Shown in pieces: positions 62,960 to 64,000 of a DNA stretch of 64,000 nucleotides. The first letter of the stretch is position 1. Each line of letters starts with the position of its first letter. Where the stretch lies: NCBI RefSeq assembly GCF_024704835.1, contig NZ_JAMXBE010000003.1, positions 248,001 to 312,000 on the forward strand, given 5' to 3'. The notes below the pieces were generated by a model that was not told the DNA's origin, searched no databases, and saw nothing but the letters and a program-made list of their open reading frames with translations. This DNA comes from Parapedobacter tibetensis (lineage in GTDB: Bacteria > Bacteroidota > Bacteroidia > Sphingobacteriales > Sphingobacteriaceae). Both the position numbers and the translations under genes were made by a program.

Positions 62960-64000
62960 TTAATAGAGCATTCCGAAAAGCCAAAGCGGCACCTTATTGC
63001 CATTCCCGATTTCGATATCATCTGCAGCTATATACGCATCATGGATATCCGCTATTTGGCTGAAGTTTTTTCTGGCCCCGCCTACTTCGAAGATATACCG
63101 ATTATCTACGACAAAATCCCCTTTTTTGGCGAGGTCGATTTGGTAGCCTGCGTTTCGCAGCTGATTGACGAAGAAGCTCTCGCGTATGCTTCCGGCGTTT
63201 TTGGGTTGGGTAGAAATTGCATGAAATAGATTGGGGTTATCCAAAAGCAACTTTCCCGGCTTCTCCAACGGTCCCAGACCCTTACCCTCCAGATAGACCA
63301 ACTGGATCAGTTTGGCTTTTTCCAGGTAATGCAGGTACTGGATAAGTGTCGTCCTGCTCATACCAATGGTTTTTGCAAGCTCGGAGACATTAGGTTTAAA
63401 CGGTACCTGTGTAGCCAAGCTGGAAAGCAGTTGGTTGATCTTACGGACCTGTTGCTTGTCGATATCCTCGATAAAAGCGAGATCATAGGCAATCGTAAGG
63501 TTGACCACATTGGCAAGCTGACGGGGATAACTCGCTATATCTTCCTTGTAAAACGGATAGTATCCGTAGGTGGTGTACTGCCCGAATAGCTTGATGGGTT
63601 TCCAGTTATTCAGCTTGCTGGCCAGCGCCACGTGGTTTTCAAGCAAATCTTCCAACGCGACAGCCGGTTGCGCTATCCCGTGCTCAAAGGCAACGAATTC
63701 GCGGAAAGAAAAACCGGGGAGGTGATGCACATGGGCACGCCTGCTGAGATCAACCTCCAAGGACAACATCTCAACAATGGATGAACCCGTAAATACCACA
63801 TGAATGTCCCGGTAGAAATCGTATAGGTTTTTGAGTTCCCGCGCCCAGCCTTCATATTTATGTACCTCGTCTACAAACAGGTATTTGCCGCCCGATTTCC
63901 TGAACGTTTCGGCCGTTTCGGCCAACGTGTGCGTAGTGAAGTACAAGTCATCCAAGCTGATATAAAGCATTTCGTCCGTCGGTAGATCCAGCGTCTTCAT
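62960..64000 (-). CDS. AAA_14/DUF4143 ATPase (N-terminus beyond window)
   Basis: 346 residues are visible; the true start and the Walker A loop lie beyond the right edge. Seen: YLFVDEVHKYEGWARELKNL (Walker B of AAA_14), VVFTGSSIVEML (sensor), SFREFVAFEHG, a winged-helix segment VSELAKTIGMSRTTLIQYLH, and the DUF4143 nuclease-like end (NQLRNAGYQIDLAKKGDFVV, FEVGG). These are common, often mobile stand-alone ATPases of unclear role. The first residue of the visible part is not necessarily the start. Confidence 0.88.
   Translation of the reverse strand: MKTLDLPTDEMLYISLDDLYFTTHTLAETAETFRKSGGKYLFVDEVHKYEGWARELKNLYDFYRDIHVVFTGSSIVEMLSLEVDLSRRAHVHHLPGFSFREFVAFEHGIAQPAVALEDLLENHVALASKLNNWKPIKLFGQYTTYGYYPFYKEDIASYPRQLANVVNLTIAYDLAFIEDIDKQQVRKINQLLSSLATQVPFKPNVSELAKTIGMSRTTLIQYLHYLEKAKLIQLVYLEGKGLGPLEKPGKLLLDNPNLFHAISTQPKNAGSIRESFFVNQLRNAGYQIDLAKKGDFVVDNRYIFEVGGARKNFSQIADIHDAYIAADDIEIGNGNKVPLWLFGMLY

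Noticed and set aside
1-64000. CRISPR-Cas, retron, diversity-generating element or phage defence island
   Set aside because: I saw no cas genes, reverse transcriptase, template/variable repeats or regularly spaced repeats in any part of the window.

Overview
The window reads as chromosomal DNA of a Bacteroidota bacterium, most like the Sphingobacteriaceae (Pedobacter/Parapedobacter/Sphingobacterium type). The signs are four SusC/SusD pairs, a FecI/FecR pair feeding an STN-bearing SusC, a hybrid two-component system (HTCS), type IX secretion relics, TAnnTTTG -7 promoter boxes and no useful Shine-Dalgarno sequences. No rRNA, tRNA, CRISPR array, phage or complete transposase was recognised.

Layout. 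1-9180 (minus): a sigma/anti-sigma controlled glycan locus (ECF sigma, FecR, SusC with STN, SusD, exported beta-propeller, exported pyruvyl-transferase-like protein cut by the left edge). 9217-12531: a decayed accessory patch with two toxin-antitoxin modules (toxins frameshifted, antitoxins intact), an HTH relic, an HPF-like gene and a WYL-regulator relic. Three copies of an imperfectly palindromic unit bound these modules like gene-cassette recombination sites. 12616-18415: an SRPBCC protein, trmD, a trp attenuator with a Trp-Trp-Trp leader peptide, trpE-trpG-trpC (no trpD), a MITE-like element at the folE stop codon, then folE and a PTPS/QueD gene on the other strand.

18494-38627: a polysaccharide utilisation locus. 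A large HTCS sensor-regulator sits between a minus-strand set (GH31, SusC, SusD, surface glycan-binding lipoprotein, GH51-like hydrolase) and a plus-strand SusC/SusD pair. 38649-46968: housekeeping and single genes (typA, kbl, a conserved protein of unknown function, idi, a sulfatase, an ABC exporter). 47249-54529: a haem-acquisition operon (TonB receptor, ExbB/TolQ-like, DUF2149, CobN-like HmuS), flanked on both sides by near-identical copies of a promoter-operator-terminator module that may make a ~70-nt RNA.

54530-58035: a long intergenic stretch and broken genes (PorP/CHU_C fusion, CHU_C relic, frameshifted exported protein, sigma-factor relic) mixed with a lipoprotein and a SelT/SelW-like protein. 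58036-64000: a fourth SusD/SusC pair and the 3' part of a DUF4143 ATPase cut by the right edge.

The strongest candidates for something undescribed are the three cassette-like palindromes around the toxin-antitoxin modules (9746-11776) and the duplicated promoter/operator/RNA module around the haem operon (47057-47163 and 54846-54964), whose hairpin shows a compensatory base-pair change.
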